Assembly: GCF_002072215.1 (NCBI RefSeq)
Contig: NZ_JXMW01000005.1
Location: 62,001 to 126,000 of the forward strand
Source of the DNA: Methanobrevibacter arboriphilus JCM 13429 = DSM 1125
GTDB lineage: Archaea > Methanobacteriota > Methanobacteria > Methanobacteriales > Methanobacteriaceae
DNA: 64,000 nt
Reading direction: 5' to 3'
A program made the translations under genes and the position numbers. Numbering within the stretch: the first letter of the stretch is position 1; each line of letters starts with the position of its first letter. Positions 38,380 to 49,564 of the stretch are shown piece by piece. The notes under the pieces were generated by a model that saw only the letters and a list, made by a program, of their open reading frames with translations, had not been told where the DNA came from and ran no database searches.

Positions 38380-40704
38380 TTAATAATTTTCTACTTTTTT
38401 ATTAGTTAATTTAATAATTTTAGAATCAATATCATCACATAAAAAGTCATCAATTTTTTTATAAGGTTTACAGGTCATATTTTCACAAACAGAAACCATA
38501 TTTTCATTAAAATTTTCAGAATCTTTATCAATAAGAGAAATAGTTAAAAAAGGATTCCAAAAGTTTAATTTTTCTTTAGCAATATTAATACAATCTTTAG
38601 TAATATTTTTATTAATATCTCTATTAATATCTTTAGTAATATCTTTAGTAATATCTTTAGTAATGTCTTTAGTAATGTTTTTAGTAATGTCTTTATTATT
38701 ATTTTTATTATCTAAATCAAGGGATAAATTAATATGAAGACCACCAGATTTATCATAAATTAATCCTGAAATCAATGTTATAAATGCTAATGGATTTTTT
38801 TCAATATCTGTCTTTAAACTATAAATAATCTCTTCAAAAACATCTTTATAATAATCATTATTTGTAATTGAATACAATCTCATAAGATTAAATACACTTA
38901 TATTGTTACCTGAAGGAATAGCACCATCATAAACATTTTTAGTTCTAATTGGTAGATCATTTACATCAGATCCAGATAAATATAAAACTCCATCATCAAA
39001 AAATAGATTAATCATGCTATTCATTAAATTTTGAGCATTGTTTAACCATTTTTTATTTAATGTTACTTGGAATAACTCAATAAATCCCCATATAACATAA
39101 GCATAATCATCTGAAACTCCTTTGTTTCTGATTTTGCCATCTTTATAACTAGTATATAGTCTTCCATTTTTTATTAACTTATTTATAATAAATTCTCCAA
39201 TTTCTTCAGCTTTTTCAATATATTCTCTTTTCTTTAAGATATTTGCCCCCATAGACAAAGTAGCTATCATTAATCCATTAACAAAAGCTAAATTCTTTTT
39301 ATCTTTAAATGGAGGAGTTCTTTTTAGCCTAAAATCATATAATTTTTTTGTAGAATCTTCAATAAATGAATTAAATTCAAAATTTCCATCAGAATCATGA
39401 TTTTGAATAATATTCTCACTTATATTGTGATTATCTTTATCATAACCTTGTATATTGTAATTTTCACTTATAAAAATAGCATCATAATCTTCTTTATTAT
39501 TATAAAAGGTTTTAATTAAGTTAGGAATATTCTTTTTTTTAAAATTTCCATCTCTAGTTATATCAAATAATTTACAAAATTTTTCAGAGTCTGAAGAGCC
39601 TAAAACTTTTCTAATATCATTTATTGTGAATAAGTAATATTTTCCTTCTTCACCTTCACTATCTGCATCTTGAGCAGTGTAAAACCCATGCTCTCCTAAC
39701 ATTTCTCTAAAACAATAGTCCAAAATTTTTTTAGCTATTTTAAGATACTTTTTATTAAATAATAAACCAGCTTCAAGATAAGCTATAGCTAAAAAACCAT
39801 TATCATACATCATTTTTTCAAAATGAGGAACTAACCATTTATAATCAACTGAATACCTTGAAAAACCACCACCAATATGATCAAAAATACCTCCATTAAA
39901 CATACTATCTAATGTCTTTTCAACCATATCTTTTGCTTCCAAACTTTCTGTTTGAAAATAATATCTATTTAAAAAAAGAATGTTTTGAACTGATGGAAAT
40001 TTAGGAGCATATCCAAATCCTCCAAACCGATTATCAAACCTTGATTTAAGATCTTCAAATGTTTTTTCAATTAGAGAATAATCTAAAACTGGTCCATCTT
40101 TATCTCTATTATTGATAATATTTTTATTATCAAGCCGATCTAATCTATTTAAATTTTTTAAATCATTAATTATATCATTAGCAATATTTTTAACTTTATT
40201 TGGATCATTCTTCCAAGTATTAGATACATCATTTAATATTCTAATAAGAGATATTTTAGGATAATATGTTCCTGCAAAAAAAGGTTTTTTATCATGATCT
40301 ATTAAAACTGTTAATGGCCAACCACCATTTCCTGTGAAAATAATAGCTGATTCCATATACATGCTATCAACAGAAGGCATTTCTTCTCTGTCAACTTTTA
40401 TACTTATAAAGTTTTCATTTAAAATCTTAGCTACTTCTTCATCTTCAAAAGATTCTTTTTCCATTACATGACACCAATGACATGTTGAATACCCAATACT
40501 TAAAAATATAGGTTTATTTTCTTTTTTAGCTAGTGAAAAAGATTTTTCATTCCAAGGATGCCAATTTACTGGATTGTATGCATGTTGCAAGAGATAGGGA
40601 GATGTTTCATTAATCAAATCATTTGGTTTTCTGTTTTCATTTATTTTATTATTACTATTATTATTTTTATTATTTTTATTAATACTTTTTTTATTAATAT
40701 TCAT
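38380..40704 (-). CDS. Thioredoxin-domain protein of the YyaL/DUF255 family
   Basis: Cytoplasmic protein of 774 residues. After an Asn/Lys-rich N terminus (1-30), residues about 30-180 are a thioredoxin-like DUF255 domain with the redox pair in [20 protein letters not shown]. The rest has the six-hairpin glycosidase-like toroid of the YyaL/SPATA20 family ([40 protein letters not shown]). Function is not established. Residues about 670-702 are a run of DITK repeats encoded by a 12-bp array, absent from typical relatives of about 650-700 residues. GGTG precedes the ATG. Confidence 0.85.
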   Translation of the reverse strand: MNINKKSINKNNKNNNSNNKINENRKPNDLINETSPYLLQHAYNPVNWHPWNEKSFSLAKKENKPIFLSIGYSTCHWCHVMEKESFEDEEVAKILNENFISIKVDREEMPSVDSMYMESAIIFTGNGGWPLTVLIDHDKKPFFAGTYYPKISLIRILNDVSNTWKNDPNKVKNIANDIINDLKNLNRLDRLDNKNIINNRDKDGPVLDYSLIEKTFEDLKSRFDNRFGGFGYAPKFPSVQNILFLNRYYFQTESLEAKDMVEKTLDSMFNGGIFDHIGGGFSRYSVDYKWLVPHFEKMMYDNGFLAIAYLEAGLLFNKKYLKIAKKILDYCFREMLGEHGFYTAQDADSEGEEGKYYLFTINDIRKVLGSSDSEKFCKLFDITRDGNFKKKNIPNLIKTFYNNKEDYDAIFISENYNIQGYDKDNHNISENIIQNHDSDGNFEFNSFIEDSTKKLYDFRLKRTPPFKDKKNLAFVNGLMIATLSMGANILKKREYIEKAEEIGEFIINKLIKNGRLYTSYKDGKIRNKGVSDDYAYVIWGFIELFQVTLNKKWLNNAQNLMNSMINLFFDDGVLYLSGSDVNDLPIRTKNVYDGAIPSGNNISVFNLMRLYSITNNDYYKDVFEEIIYSLKTDIEKNPLAFITLISGLIYDKSGGLHINLSLDLDNKNNNKDITKNITKDITKDITKDITKDINRDINKNITKDCINIAKEKLNFWNPFLTISLIDKDSENFNENMVSVCENMTCKPYKKIDDFLCDDIDSKIIKLTNKKVENY
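38596..38691. repeat. 12-bp tandem array inside the DUF255 gene
   Basis: Eight 12-bp units, TTTAGTAATATC with small variations, read on the minus strand as DITK. The array is in frame and inserted between conserved C-terminal segments of the protein. Confidence 0.9.
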
Positions 40705-41227
40705 TTAAAACACCAAAATCTAAGGAATATGACAGATCGAACTAAGAAAATTTCATTTTTTAAAGATTAATAAGGTTTTTCCCATAAAATGATAAAATAT
40801 CAAAAATAAATCAAGGCATATAATGAAAGATATAATTAAAAATATGAATAAAATATAAATAAAAATATGGATAGTATATAAATATATATAAAAATATGGG
40901 AATTTAATGAATCTAATAATATTATGTTAGAACAGTATAATAAAATTTACTTTTCAAATAATACAATAAAGTTAGAATGAAAATTATTAAAAATAATAAA
41001 ATTATTAAAAATAAGGAAATTATTGAAAATAAAATATTATTATAAATAAAAATATTAAAATAAGAATAATATTAAAATAAGAATAATATTAAAATAAGAA
41101 TAAAAAATAAAAAAAGTATTAATAAAAATATTAAAAATATTAAAAAATATAATAATAAAATATAGATAATAATATTTAAAAATTAAATAATAATAGTAAA
41201 ATAAAATTAATTAAAAACAATTATTTA
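40705..41227. other. Intergenic region upstream of the DUF255 gene
   Basis: 523 bp, A/T-rich, no gene seen. 41040-41110 has AATAAGAATAATATTAAA repeats. The A-runs near 41105-41215 read as T-runs downstream of the TetR gene and may terminate it. The DUF255 promoter should lie near 40720-40780. Confidence 0.4.
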
Positions 41228-41845
41228 CTATGAATCTAATCCTAAATTCTTACATATCATATCTAAATTTAAATCTATGAGTTTTTCTAATCCAAAATGA
41301 GGAAATATTATAGAAAGTTCAATGAAACCCATAAATATTGTGAAAATATAAAGAGCTGCATCTTCAGAATTAATATCCTCAGAAATTTCTTTTTTCTTTT
41401 TTGACTCTTCTATTAAATCTTTATAAAAATTAAATATTTTAAGATTTAATTCATGGTAAGTTTCTCTTAGTTCAGGATGTTGATGATAAATACCCATAAG
41501 TAATAAATAATACTCTTTATAATCAACTCCCTCTTTATTAGAAAGCTCAAAAATATTGCAATCTTTCTCAATATCAAGACAAGTATGATAATAAAAAACA
41601 AATTTTAATTTTTCAACTATAGTACCTTTATAATTTTTAACTATTTTTTTAAAATTATCAATTTCATTTAAAAGATATAATTCAACCATATGTTTTAATA
41701 TGTCGTTTTTATTATCAAAATGGTAATATACTGCTCCAGTAGTTACATTTGCTGCTTCTTGAATTTGTTTTAAAGATACATTATCAAACCCATACTTAAG
41801 AGCTAGCAAAAATGTAGCTTCAGCTATTTTATCTTTATTATTCAT
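41228..41845 (-). CDS. TetR/AcrR-family transcriptional regulator
   Basis: DNA-binding protein of 205 residues. Residues about 5-50 are the TetR helix-turn-helix domain (FLLALKYGFDNVSLKQIQEA, then TTGAVYYHFDNKNDILKHMV). The C-terminal part is a helical ligand-binding and dimer domain without recognisable ligand. It is divergent from the Nre gene, and a palindrome with TATAGTA/TACTATA arms lies between the two starts, so it may regulate itself. It is the only recognised one-component regulator in the window. Confidence 0.85.
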   Translation of the reverse strand: MNNKDKIAEATFLLALKYGFDNVSLKQIQEAANVTTGAVYYHFDNKNDILKHMVELYLLNEIDNFKKIVKNYKGTIVEKLKFVFYYHTCLDIEKDCNIFELSNKEGVDYKEYYLLLMGIYHQHPELRETYHELNLKIFNFYKDLIEESKKKKEISEDINSEDAALYIFTIFMGFIELSIIFPHFGLEKLIDLNLDMICKNLGLDS

Positions 41846-41900
41846 ATAAAAAACCTTTTTATTTATTAATCTAATATATCACTAATATATTCAATTAAAG

Positions 41901-41922
41901 TATAGTAATATATTATACTATA
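41901..41922. promoter_or_regulatory. Palindrome upstream of the TetR gene, candidate operator
   Basis: TATAGTA (41901-41907) and TACTATA (41916-41922) form a perfect 7-bp inverted repeat with an 8-bp spacer, 56-77 bases upstream of the TetR start codon in the divergent gap. A/T-only sequence makes chance palindromes common. Confidence 0.3.
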
Positions 41923-42049
41923 TACTTATATAAATATTCTCAATTCTAAATATTATAAATACTAAATTCTCAATACTAAATATAATAAATATTATAAAAA
42001 TAAGTAAAACAATATTTTAAAATACTACTTTATAATATAAATTAAGTAT

Positions 42050-43237
42050 ATGTTTAGATCAAAAAATGCCTATTTAAAAAAATTAACAGAAAAAATTCAG
42101 ATGAAATCTGTAAAAGTAGGTAAAGATTTAGATGGAAGTACGCCACCATCAGTATTTATTGGTAGATGGAGCTATCCAAAAGTATATGCAGGTCCAATGA
42201 TGGTAGCTGAAACAGGAGATACTTCTATAATGGATTCACCAGAATCATGGATTGATGAAAATAAAACACAAGAAGATATAATAAATTATCGTTTAAATCT
42301 TGTTAGAGGTAAGCAATTAATAAAGATTGATGATATCGAAAACCCATTTGTTGAAAAATTACAAGACATATCATTATCATCAAAATCAACAGATACTGAA
42401 GCAAAATTTGGTAAAAGACCAGTAGGATTATCATTTAATGAAGATAGCACTCCTCATGGACCAAGTGCTGTTATTGAAAAATTTGATATAGATAGTGTAA
42501 GATGGGATAAACAACTTGAAAAAACTTACTATGATACTGATTTAAAAGCTACAGAAGCAGTTATAAATTTACATGATAAAGATGTGCCCTTCTCAGCAAT
42601 GCAAAAAGCTTTTTCAGTTGGAGCAATAGGAACTAAAAATAGGAGAAAACTTGTTCCAACAAGATGGTCAATTACAGCATGTGATAGCTCAATAGCGAAA
42701 ACACTTCTTAAGGAAGTTAGAAATTACCCAATTATTGACACTACAAGAGTATATGAATTTAGTAGTCTTAAAAATTATTATGCTATAATTCTTACTCCAA
42801 TGGAATGGCAATATGAATGGATGGAAGCATTTATAAAAATACTTGGAAAAGAAGAGATAATCTTTTCAGATTATGAAACCAGTACAGAGAAAAAAGAGTA
42901 TTCTAGTGTTGGAGGATGTTATTACACTTGTAAAATGGCAGTGTTAGACTCATTAGCTAAACAAAAAAAACAGGCAGGAGTTATTGTTCTTAGAGAAGCT
43001 TACTCTGGTTATGTTCCTCTTGGAGTTTTCAATGTCAGAGAAAATGTTAAATATGCAATGGAACAACCTTATAATGAATTTGAAAGTTTAAAACAATCAC
43101 TTGAATATATAGGAACAAAGCTTAAAATCCCAGTAAATAAGTATGTTAAAACAAGTGAACTATTAAAAGAATTATTACAATCAAAACAAACAACATTAGA
43201 TTCTTTCTTTAAAAAAGATGTTAAGCATCAAATGTAA
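42050..43237 (+). CDS. Nre-family DNA repair protein with PCNA-binding C terminus
   Basis: Archaeal Nre protein of 395 residues, linked in other archaea to repair of interstrand or alkylation damage together with PCNA and UvrABC. The Nre core is seen in [20 protein letters not shown] and in [20 protein letters not shown]. The last residues contain QTTLDSFF, a textbook PCNA-interacting peptide (Q-x-x-L-x-x-F-F). The N-terminal zinc-binding cysteines of some relatives are absent. No ribosome-binding site precedes the ATG; a TATA-like stretch at 42011-42039 suggests a short leader. DegT and methyltransferase genes follow. Confidence 0.88.
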   Translation: MFRSKNAYLKKLTEKIQMKSVKVGKDLDGSTPPSVFIGRWSYPKVYAGPMMVAETGDTSIMDSPESWIDENKTQEDIINYRLNLVRGKQLIKIDDIENPFVEKLQDISLSSKSTDTEAKFGKRPVGLSFNEDSTPHGPSAVIEKFDIDSVRWDKQLEKTYYDTDLKATEAVINLHDKDVPFSAMQKAFSVGAIGTKNRRKLVPTRWSITACDSSIAKTLLKEVRNYPIIDTTRVYEFSSLKNYYAIILTPMEWQYEWMEAFIKILGKEEIIFSDYETSTEKKEYSSVGGCYYTCKMAVLDSLAKQKKQAGVIVLREAYSGYVPLGVFNVRENVKYAMEQPYNEFESLKQSLEYIGTKLKIPVNKYVKTSELLKELLQSKQTTLDSFFKKDVKHQM

Positions 43238-43281
43238 GAATTTTGAATTAAAAAATAAAAAATTTATCAAAAGGCCAAAAA

Positions 43282-44280
43282 ATGAATCTATTATACAAAG
43301 AACCTTCAAAAAAAACAAAAGAAGCAATGGAAGAAGCAATAAAAGATTCACTAAATTTTGAAAATAAAAATAATAATGATAAAGATGTTAAGGCTAAAAT
43401 ATGTTCAAAAACAAATCATAGCTATTGTGAAATTGTAAACAGTGGAAATGCAGCTATAATGGTAGCTATGAATGCAATTGAAGGCCCAATAATAATACCT
43501 GACCAGGGAGCTTGGCATGGTTTTAAACAAATAGCTAAATTCCTAAATAAAGAAATACTAACAATTAAAACAGATTTAGGGATAATAAGTCAGGGAAAAT
43601 TAGATGAGTTTCTGGAAAAAAACCCTTCTATTAATAGTAATGAAACTTCAGCTATATTCTTAACTAGTTTTGCAGGATATACAGCAGAACAACCAATGAA
43701 AGAAATAAGTAATTGGTCTAGAAAAAATGATATTACTCTTGTTGAAGATGCTTCAGGAGGAATATGTGATTTTGAGAAGAAATTAGCTAATGGAAAATAT
43801 TCAGATATTATAATAGTTTCAACTTCATCACCCAAGGTGATTAATGTTAATGATGGTGGTTTTATAACCACTAACAATAAAGAGATTTTTGAAAAATCAA
43901 AACTTCTATTAAAAGTATGCAAATCTAATAATATTACAAAAAAAGCTATTCATACTGAGATAGATTTTGCAGAAAACAATCTAAAAAAGACAATTCAAGC
44001 TACAAGTTATATTAAAAATAATCTTGATAATGTTATACACCAAGATAAAAGGGGAACTAACGTTATATTAGCTAGTGATAAACATCATGAATTATCTAAA
44101 AATCTAAAAGAAGAATTTGATCTAGGTGGGAGAACATTTATAACTAAATGTCCAAACTATAACCGGGTGAAACAAAAGGGAATAGCTATTGAAATTAAAA
44201 ATTTAGATATTAAATCCCTTGAAAAAGAAAATTTAGATGAAATCATCAGAATTGTCCAGAAATATCAGTGCAAAAGATGA
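43282..44280 (+). CDS. DegT/DnrJ/EryC1-type PLP-dependent aminotransferase homologue
   Basis: Protein of 332 residues with fold-type I features: a VNSGNAAIMVAMNAI substrate/PLP region near residues 54-68, TLVEDASGGICDF with the PLP-nitrogen Asp, and STSSPKVINVNDGGFITTNN, where the Lys is in the position of the PLP-binding lysine. The family makes amino sugars or, in methanogens, is also found in unassigned pathways. It is shorter than usual (360-400) and contains an Asn/Lys/Asp patch at 28-36. It lies 44 bases after the Nre gene and may be cotranscribed. Confidence 0.75.
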   Translation: MNLLYKEPSKKTKEAMEEAIKDSLNFENKNNNDKDVKAKICSKTNHSYCEIVNSGNAAIMVAMNAIEGPIIIPDQGAWHGFKQIAKFLNKEILTIKTDLGIISQGKLDEFLEKNPSINSNETSAIFLTSFAGYTAEQPMKEISNWSRKNDITLVEDASGGICDFEKKLANGKYSDIIIVSTSSPKVINVNDGGFITTNNKEIFEKSKLLLKVCKSNNITKKAIHTEIDFAENNLKKTIQATSYIKNNLDNVIHQDKRGTNVILASDKHHELSKNLKEEFDLGGRTFITKCPNYNRVKQKGIAIEIKNLDIKSLEKENLDEIIRIVQKYQCKR

Positions 44281-44466
44281 AAAGATAAAATAACTTTAAT
44301 TATTGGTAAATAAATAAAAAATTAAAAATAGTTAATAAGTTTAATAAATGAATTAAATGATTATATTTAATATGTTTAATATGATTTTTTGTTTATCTAA
44401 AAAATAGGTTTGAGTTTTTTAGTGATAGCATTATAACAATTATATTTATTATTATGGTGATATATT

Positions 44467-45024
44467 ATGGCCAATGAAGATGTTTGTTCTTATAAGAGAG
44501 CTGGTTTTTTCGATTCTAAAATTCGTAAATTATTTCAAAACCCAAATAAAATATTAAGTCCTTATATTAATAAAGGGATGAATGTTCTTGATTTAGGCTG
44601 TGGACCTGGATTTTTCACATTAGAAATGGCAAACTTAGTTGGTGAATCTGGAAAAGTAGTTGCAGCAGACTTGCAAGAAGAAATGCTAATTAAAGTAGAA
44701 AATAAAACAAAAAATAACCATTTAAAAGAGATTATAAAACTTCATAAAACTCAAAAAGATAGTATTGGTCTTTCAGAGAAATTTGACTTCATTTTAATCT
44801 TTTATATGTTACATGAAGTACCAAATAAAAGAAAGTTTTTAGGAGAATTAAAGAATTTATTGAAAAATGAAGGTAAAATTCTAATCATAGAACCTAAAGG
44901 TCATGTTTCTAAAGAAAATTTTGAAAAGTCTGTTAGATTAATCAAAGAAAAAGGATTTAAAACTTCTAAAGGACCAAAAGTATTCTATAGTTATAGTATT
45001 GCTTTAGAAAAAATTACAAATTAG
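44467..45024 (+). CDS. Class I SAM-dependent methyltransferase
   Basis: Protein of 185 residues. The SAM-binding motif I is VLDLGCGPGFFTLEMANLVG (about 39-58), the acidic end of strand 2 is VAADLQEEML, and motif IV is FDFILIFYMLHEVPNK. This is the UbiE/Methyltransf_11-like group; the substrate is unknown. GGTGAT precedes the ATG. It stands at the end of a plus-strand run and converges on the Cgi121 gene. Confidence 0.85.
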   Translation: MANEDVCSYKRAGFFDSKIRKLFQNPNKILSPYINKGMNVLDLGCGPGFFTLEMANLVGESGKVVAADLQEEMLIKVENKTKNNHLKEIIKLHKTQKDSIGLSEKFDFILIFYMLHEVPNKRKFLGELKNLLKNEGKILIIEPKGHVSKENFEKSVRLIKEKGFKTSKGPKVFYSYSIALEKITN

Positions 45025-45110
45025 AAACTTTGAATAAAAAATTCTTTTAATTTTAATAAATCATGCTTTTTAAATTATGTTCAAATAAAAAATAAAAAAA
45101 AGATAAAAAA

Positions 45111-45701
45111 TCATAACTCAACTATTAAAGCTGAAGTTCTATCAATTAAAATATCATCAACAGCCATAATAGCTAATTCTTCCTCTGGAATACTGAATAT
45201 TTCTTTAAGTAGGGATAAGTTTGGTTTTAAAACAATATCATCTCTAATAAATATTTCAGATAGCTCTTCAATAAAATAATCTGGGCAATTAATTAAAACA
45301 ATAGCTATATCCATCTGTTTTTCTTTTAAACCTAAAACATCTAAAGCTTTTGATATTTGTCTTTGAGCTGATGTTCTTAAAACAATTTCAATTCCCAAAT
45401 CATTAGCTAAATTTGTGCCTCTTTTAAAAGCTAAAATAGCGTGAATTACTCCATGAAAAAGATGTTTCTTTCCAGCTATTGCAGTTGCATCCATTAGTTG
45501 AATTATACAACCATCACAACAATTATTCTTTATTGAATCAACTTTTTCTAAAATTTTAGGAATGTTTTCTATATTACCTTTAAATCCAACTATTTCAATA
45601 TTATCTTCAATTCCAAAAGTTTCAAAAAGGTTTAATTCATCTATATTTTCCCCATTATATTTCAATTCATTATTATTTTTCAAAATAACACCATTTATCA
45701 A
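45111..45701 (-). CDS. cgi121: KEOPS complex subunit Cgi121
   Basis: Subunit of KEOPS, which makes the universal t6A modification at position 37 of ANN-decoding tRNAs; Cgi121 recruits the tRNA. The family is recognised by LMDATAIAGKKHLFHGVIHA, followed by AFKRGTNLANDLGIEIVLRT and SAQRQISKALDVLGLKE. The start is a TTG at 45699-45701, six codons beyond the stop of the citramalate synthase gene and in the same frame; AGGATCA lies about 13 bases upstream. No other start is available. Its 196 residues are somewhat longer than archaeal members of about 150-170. Confidence 0.85.
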   Translation of the reverse strand: MINGVILKNNNELKYNGENIDELNLFETFGIEDNIEIVGFKGNIENIPKILEKVDSIKNNCCDGCIIQLMDATAIAGKKHLFHGVIHAILAFKRGTNLANDLGIEIVLRTSAQRQISKALDVLGLKEKQMDIAIVLINCPDYFIEELSEIFIRDDIVLKPNLSLLKEIFSIPEEELAIMAVDDILIDRTSALIVEL

Positions 45702-45719
45702 AAAATTGAAGATTGATCC

Positions 45720-47237
45720 TCATTCAACATCTTCTAAAAGTCTGTTTACGCCACTTAAATAAGCTTCAACACTAGCATTGATAATGTCTGGTTGTGTACT
45801 TCTTGCAGAAATTATCTTATCACCTAGCCTTAACTTAACAATAACATCAATTAAAGCATCAGTACCACCAGTAATCGCGTCTACATGGTATTCTTCAAGT
45901 TCAACATCTGCAAATTCAGATATTCCCTTTTTAACGGCTACAATAGCAGCATCCACAGGACCAATACCAACACCAGCTTCTAAAATGTCTTTATCATCAA
46001 TTTTAAGCTTTATTGATGCAGTTGGGATAACTTTATTTCCAGAAACAATAGTAACTTCTTCAAGTTTAACTTTTTGCTCTCTTTTTAACTCCAAAACATT
46101 ATAAGCTATAGCTTGTAAATCAACATCAGTAACACACTTGCCCATATCACCTAAAGCTTTAACCTTATCAAAAATCTCCATAAACTGTTCATCACTAGCT
46201 TTAATTCCAAGCTCATCAAGATTGTTTTTCAATCCCTTAGTTCCAATGTGTTTTCCCATTATAAATTTTCGTTTATGACCAACAAGTTCTGGAACTATTG
46301 GTTCATAAGTAGCAGCATTTTTAATTACACCATCAGCATGAATTCCAGACTCATGAGCAAAAGCATTTTCACCAACAATAGCTTTATTAGGCTGAAGATA
46401 AACACCAGTAAGTCTAGATACCAGTTTTGATGTTGAATAAAGTTCTTGAATATTAATATCTGTTTTATAAATTGAAGAATCATTATCTTCAATGGTATAA
46501 TTTTGACCTTTACCATACAGTGTTTTTAATGAAACAATAATCTCTTCAAGAGAAGCATTCCCTGCCCTTTCACCAATTCCATTTACAGTACAATGAAATT
46601 CAGTAGCTCCAGCACGAATCGCACCAAGAGTATTAGCTACAGCTAAACCAAAATCATTATGACAATGAACACTTAAAGGTGCATTAATAGTACTTAACTC
46701 TTTATAAAACTCAAAAGATTTTTCAGGAGTGAGCATTCCAACAGTATCACAAGCACAAATTCTTTGTACTCCTACATCAACACCTTGATTAAAAATTTCC
46801 TTTAAAAACTTCATTTCACTTCTAGTTGCATCTTCAGCAGATAATTCAACTATCAATCCATGATCAAGAGCATATTCACTAGCATCAATTGCTTGTGATA
46901 AAACCTCTTCCTTAGATTTTTTAAGTTTATGTTCTATATGAAGGTTAGATGTAGGAACAACAAGATGCACACTATCAACATCGCATTCTAAAGCAGCATC
47001 GACATCTATTTTAACAGCACGAGCAAAACTAGCTATCTCAGCATTAAGCCCTTCACTTGTTATCTCTTTAATAGATTTTCTTTCACCATGAGAAGTAATA
47101 GCTGAACCTGCTTCAATAATATTAACCCCAATTTCATCGAGTTTTGTAGCTATTCTTAACTTTTCACTAGCTGTGAGCGATATTCCAGGAGTTTGCTCCC
47201 CATCACGAAGGGTAGTGTCTAATACTTTTATTTTCAT
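45720..47237 (-). CDS. cimA: (R)-citramalate synthase (isopropylmalate synthase superfamily)
   Basis: Condenses pyruvate and acetyl-CoA to citramalate in the threonine-independent route to 2-oxobutyrate and isoleucine. The 505-residue protein has the HMGL-like barrel ([60 protein letters not shown]) and the C-terminal LeuA-type regulatory dimer domain ([15 protein letters not shown]). It is close in length and N-terminal wording ([15 protein letters not shown]) to the Methanocaldococcus enzyme as I recall it, but isopropylmalate synthase cannot be fully excluded. GGGGAT precedes the ATG. Confidence 0.78.
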   Translation of the reverse strand: MKIKVLDTTLRDGEQTPGISLTASEKLRIATKLDEIGVNIIEAGSAITSHGERKSIKEITSEGLNAEIASFARAVKIDVDAALECDVDSVHLVVPTSNLHIEHKLKKSKEEVLSQAIDASEYALDHGLIVELSAEDATRSEMKFLKEIFNQGVDVGVQRICACDTVGMLTPEKSFEFYKELSTINAPLSVHCHNDFGLAVANTLGAIRAGATEFHCTVNGIGERAGNASLEEIIVSLKTLYGKGQNYTIEDNDSSIYKTDINIQELYSTSKLVSRLTGVYLQPNKAIVGENAFAHESGIHADGVIKNAATYEPIVPELVGHKRKFIMGKHIGTKGLKNNLDELGIKASDEQFMEIFDKVKALGDMGKCVTDVDLQAIAYNVLELKREQKVKLEEVTIVSGNKVIPTASIKLKIDDKDILEAGVGIGPVDAAIVAVKKGISEFADVELEEYHVDAITGGTDALIDVIVKLRLGDKIISARSTQPDIINASVEAYLSGVNRLLEDVE

Positions 47238-47579
47238 CTAATCCCCTAAAGGTGTATTTATTTATATTGCATATCTATTATATTGTATACATATTACATT
47301 TTAATAGTATATTTTAAATTTCATATATTTATTCATATTTCATATATAATACATTTTAAATTTTAGTTCTATTTAACTCTATTTCATATTTCTAATAATT
47401 CTATTTTATAATTACAATATAATATAATTTATTAAAAATAATAGAAATAAAAATATTAAAAATAAAAATACTAAATGTAAAAATAATATAGTTAAAAATA
47501 ATAGAAATACTAAAATTAAAAATAAAAATATTAAAAGTGAAAATATTAAAATTAAAAATGTTTAAAAGAAATAAGTTAT
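47238..47579. other. Intergenic region upstream of cimA
   Basis: 342 bp, A/T-rich, no gene. The part near 47410-47570 is a degenerate AATAAAAATATTAAA run and reads as T-rich downstream of the tRNA methyltransferase gene. The cimA promoter should lie near 47260-47300. Confidence 0.4.
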
Positions 47580-48677
47580 TTAATTGGTTTTTTTAATAAC
47601 AGAAATAATACGAGTTAAACTTTTATGCATTTTAATCTTATGCCTCTCTAATAATTTGAAGCCAAGTTCATTTAAGAAAGGATCTATATCAAGATAGTGA
47701 GGATGAGCTATACATAAATATGCATTTTCTTTCATGTTATAATCGATTGATTCAAGGAACTGGTGAAATATCTTACCACTTTTTTCACCACCAGTAGAAG
47801 TTGAAATACCATAAGGAGGATCAGTAACAACAGCATCAACCTTTTTATACAGCTTCAATTCACGAACATCAATATGATGAGCCTCAAAATCATTTTCACA
47901 AATATCACAATAATCAAGATTACTACAATAATCAAGATTTATCAGTGTTCCATTTTTCATTTTCCAATTAATATCAGAACCAATAAGCTTAGTACCTATC
48001 ATAGCACCCTCAATAAGAATACCACCAGTACCACAAAAAGGATCCAGAAGAAGCTGATCTTCTTTTATATGTGATAAATTAACCATACAACGAGCAAGCT
48101 TAGGACTCATAGAACCAGGATAAAAAAAAGGACGTTTATGAGGTTTTAAATCTTGAAAATGCTTTTTATTAAGTTTAAGCTTTTCAATACCAATGAAAAC
48201 TTCTTTTTGAGTAGCTACAACCCTAATAAATGATTCTGGATTATTTAAATTAACCTTAAAATCAATCCCATCAGTTTTTTCAGAAGCACCATAAACAGCA
48301 TTATTTGAAGATAAAATTAAATGACCTAATTTTCGTTCAATAGCTGTTGTATCGATATTTACTTTTTCAAACCTTTTAATTCTAACTACAAAATCCTTTT
48401 CAATATAATCATTCCAATTAACAGAGTTAAAGTCCCTTTCAAGATTATATAAATCTGTTCTTAATATAAGTTCATGAATTTCATGAGTATAAGCTAATCG
48501 CCTAACCAATACTTTGTAATTTTTATAAAAATCCAATTCATTTAATGATTTTAGTAAAATTAATCCTTGAGCTATAACCTCAACATCACAATCAATATCT
48601 TCACAAGCCAAAACAGCTTTTAACTCAGCTAAAGGAAGAGTTTCATGTTCTTGAGATTGAATAAGTAATAAATCCAT
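47580..48677 (-). CDS. tRNA (guanine10-N2)-dimethyltransferase, THUMP domain (Trm-G10)
   Basis: Modifies G10 of tRNA to N2-methyl- or N2,N2-dimethylguanosine. The 365-residue protein has an N-terminal THUMP RNA-binding region (about 50-160) and a Rossmann methyltransferase domain with the SAM motif DPFCGTGGILIEGAMIGTKL and the amino-methylase motif TDPPYGIS near residue 286, followed by a helical end. Length and order of domains match archaeal TrmG10/TIGR01177. The neighbours are unrelated by function. Confidence 0.88.
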   Translation of the reverse strand: MDLLLIQSQEHETLPLAELKAVLACEDIDCDVEVIAQGLILLKSLNELDFYKNYKVLVRRLAYTHEIHELILRTDLYNLERDFNSVNWNDYIEKDFVVRIKRFEKVNIDTTAIERKLGHLILSSNNAVYGASEKTDGIDFKVNLNNPESFIRVVATQKEVFIGIEKLKLNKKHFQDLKPHKRPFFYPGSMSPKLARCMVNLSHIKEDQLLLDPFCGTGGILIEGAMIGTKLIGSDINWKMKNGTLINLDYCSNLDYCDICENDFEAHHIDVRELKLYKKVDAVVTDPPYGISTSTGGEKSGKIFHQFLESIDYNMKENAYLCIAHPHYLDIDPFLNELGFKLLERHKIKMHKSLTRIISVIKKTN

Positions 48678-48761
48678 TTATATAACCAACTATAATAAAA
48701 AAAATAGAAAACAAAATAATTATTTAAAAATTTAAACCATTGATCAGATTAAAACCATTGA

Positions 48762-49526
48762 TTAAGCATAAACTAGAAATCCCATATAAAATATAAAAAA
48801 CACTAGCCAAAATATAGCTCCTAAAATCATCACCAATACTTCAGAATTACTAAATTCCCTTCTGACAGGAAGTTTAGATTGTTTAATCCTCCAAAAGTCA
48901 TTAATACTTTCTTGAATATTTGCATATACCCAGAAAGATAATACTACTCCTAAAAATGGAAGAAAATTAGAAAATATTAAAGTTAGTACATTTAAACCTG
49001 AAGAATAAGAAGATTCAATTTTTTCTTGTTTAATAAACTGGTTCATATCTTCTAATGTTTGATAAAAAACTATTATATTAGCTATAGGGATTATCATTAA
49101 AAATGTTCTTATACCTGGACTAACATCCTTACCAAGATCATCTTTTAAATAACAATTAGTCTTATAGACCCAGTAAAATGAATATAAACCTAATGTGAAA
49201 ACCATTAAAAGTAAAAGTCTTCTTATTGGAAGAATATTTGAATATCTAGGAAAATCCCCTTTATTATAAGTATTAATTGTATTAGATTCTGAAAAAGGCT
49301 TGGATTTATCCTCAATATCATTAGTATGAATATCATTACTATTTTCATTTTTTAAATCATTATCTTTATTTAAATTATCTTTTGAAACATAATTGTTTTG
49401 AATATGATTTCTAGATACTGAACTTCTTTCAAACCAATTTCCACAATGTTCACATTTTTCAGCATCAGCAGAGATCTTCTCTCCACAATAGATACAATAT
49501 TTGTGTTTTTCAGACTCCATCTCCAT
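48762..49526 (-). CDS. Zinc-ribbon membrane protein with DUF4234-like domain
   Basis: Protein of 254 residues. Residues 9-32 are a zinc ribbon (CIYCGEKISADAEKCEHCG); about 40-100 are a low-complexity Asn/Asp/Ser linker. The rest has four predicted helices, beginning IRRLLLLMVFTLGLYSFYWV, the DUF4234 pattern, with a charged loop (KTNCYLKDDLGKDVSPGIRT). Function is unknown; such proteins may sense or organise membrane machinery. GGAAG precedes the first of two near ATGs. A 58-bp minisatellite lies directly upstream. Confidence 0.75.
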   Translation of the reverse strand: MEMESEKHKYCIYCGEKISADAEKCEHCGNWFERSSVSRNHIQNNYVSKDNLNKDNDLKNENSNDIHTNDIEDKSKPFSESNTINTYNKGDFPRYSNILPIRRLLLLMVFTLGLYSFYWVYKTNCYLKDDLGKDVSPGIRTFLMIIPIANIIVFYQTLEDMNQFIKQEKIESSYSSGLNVLTLIFSNFLPFLGVVLSFWVYANIQESINDFWRIKQSKLPVRREFSNSEVLVMILGAIFWLVFFIFYMGFLVYA

Positions 49527-49564
49527 ATTATCTTCCTTTAATCAGTTTATAATATAATCCTTTC

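Noticed and set aside
45720-47237. 2-isopropylmalate synthase
   Set aside because: The N-terminal wording and length fit citramalate synthase of methanogens better; left as an alternative since the two are close.
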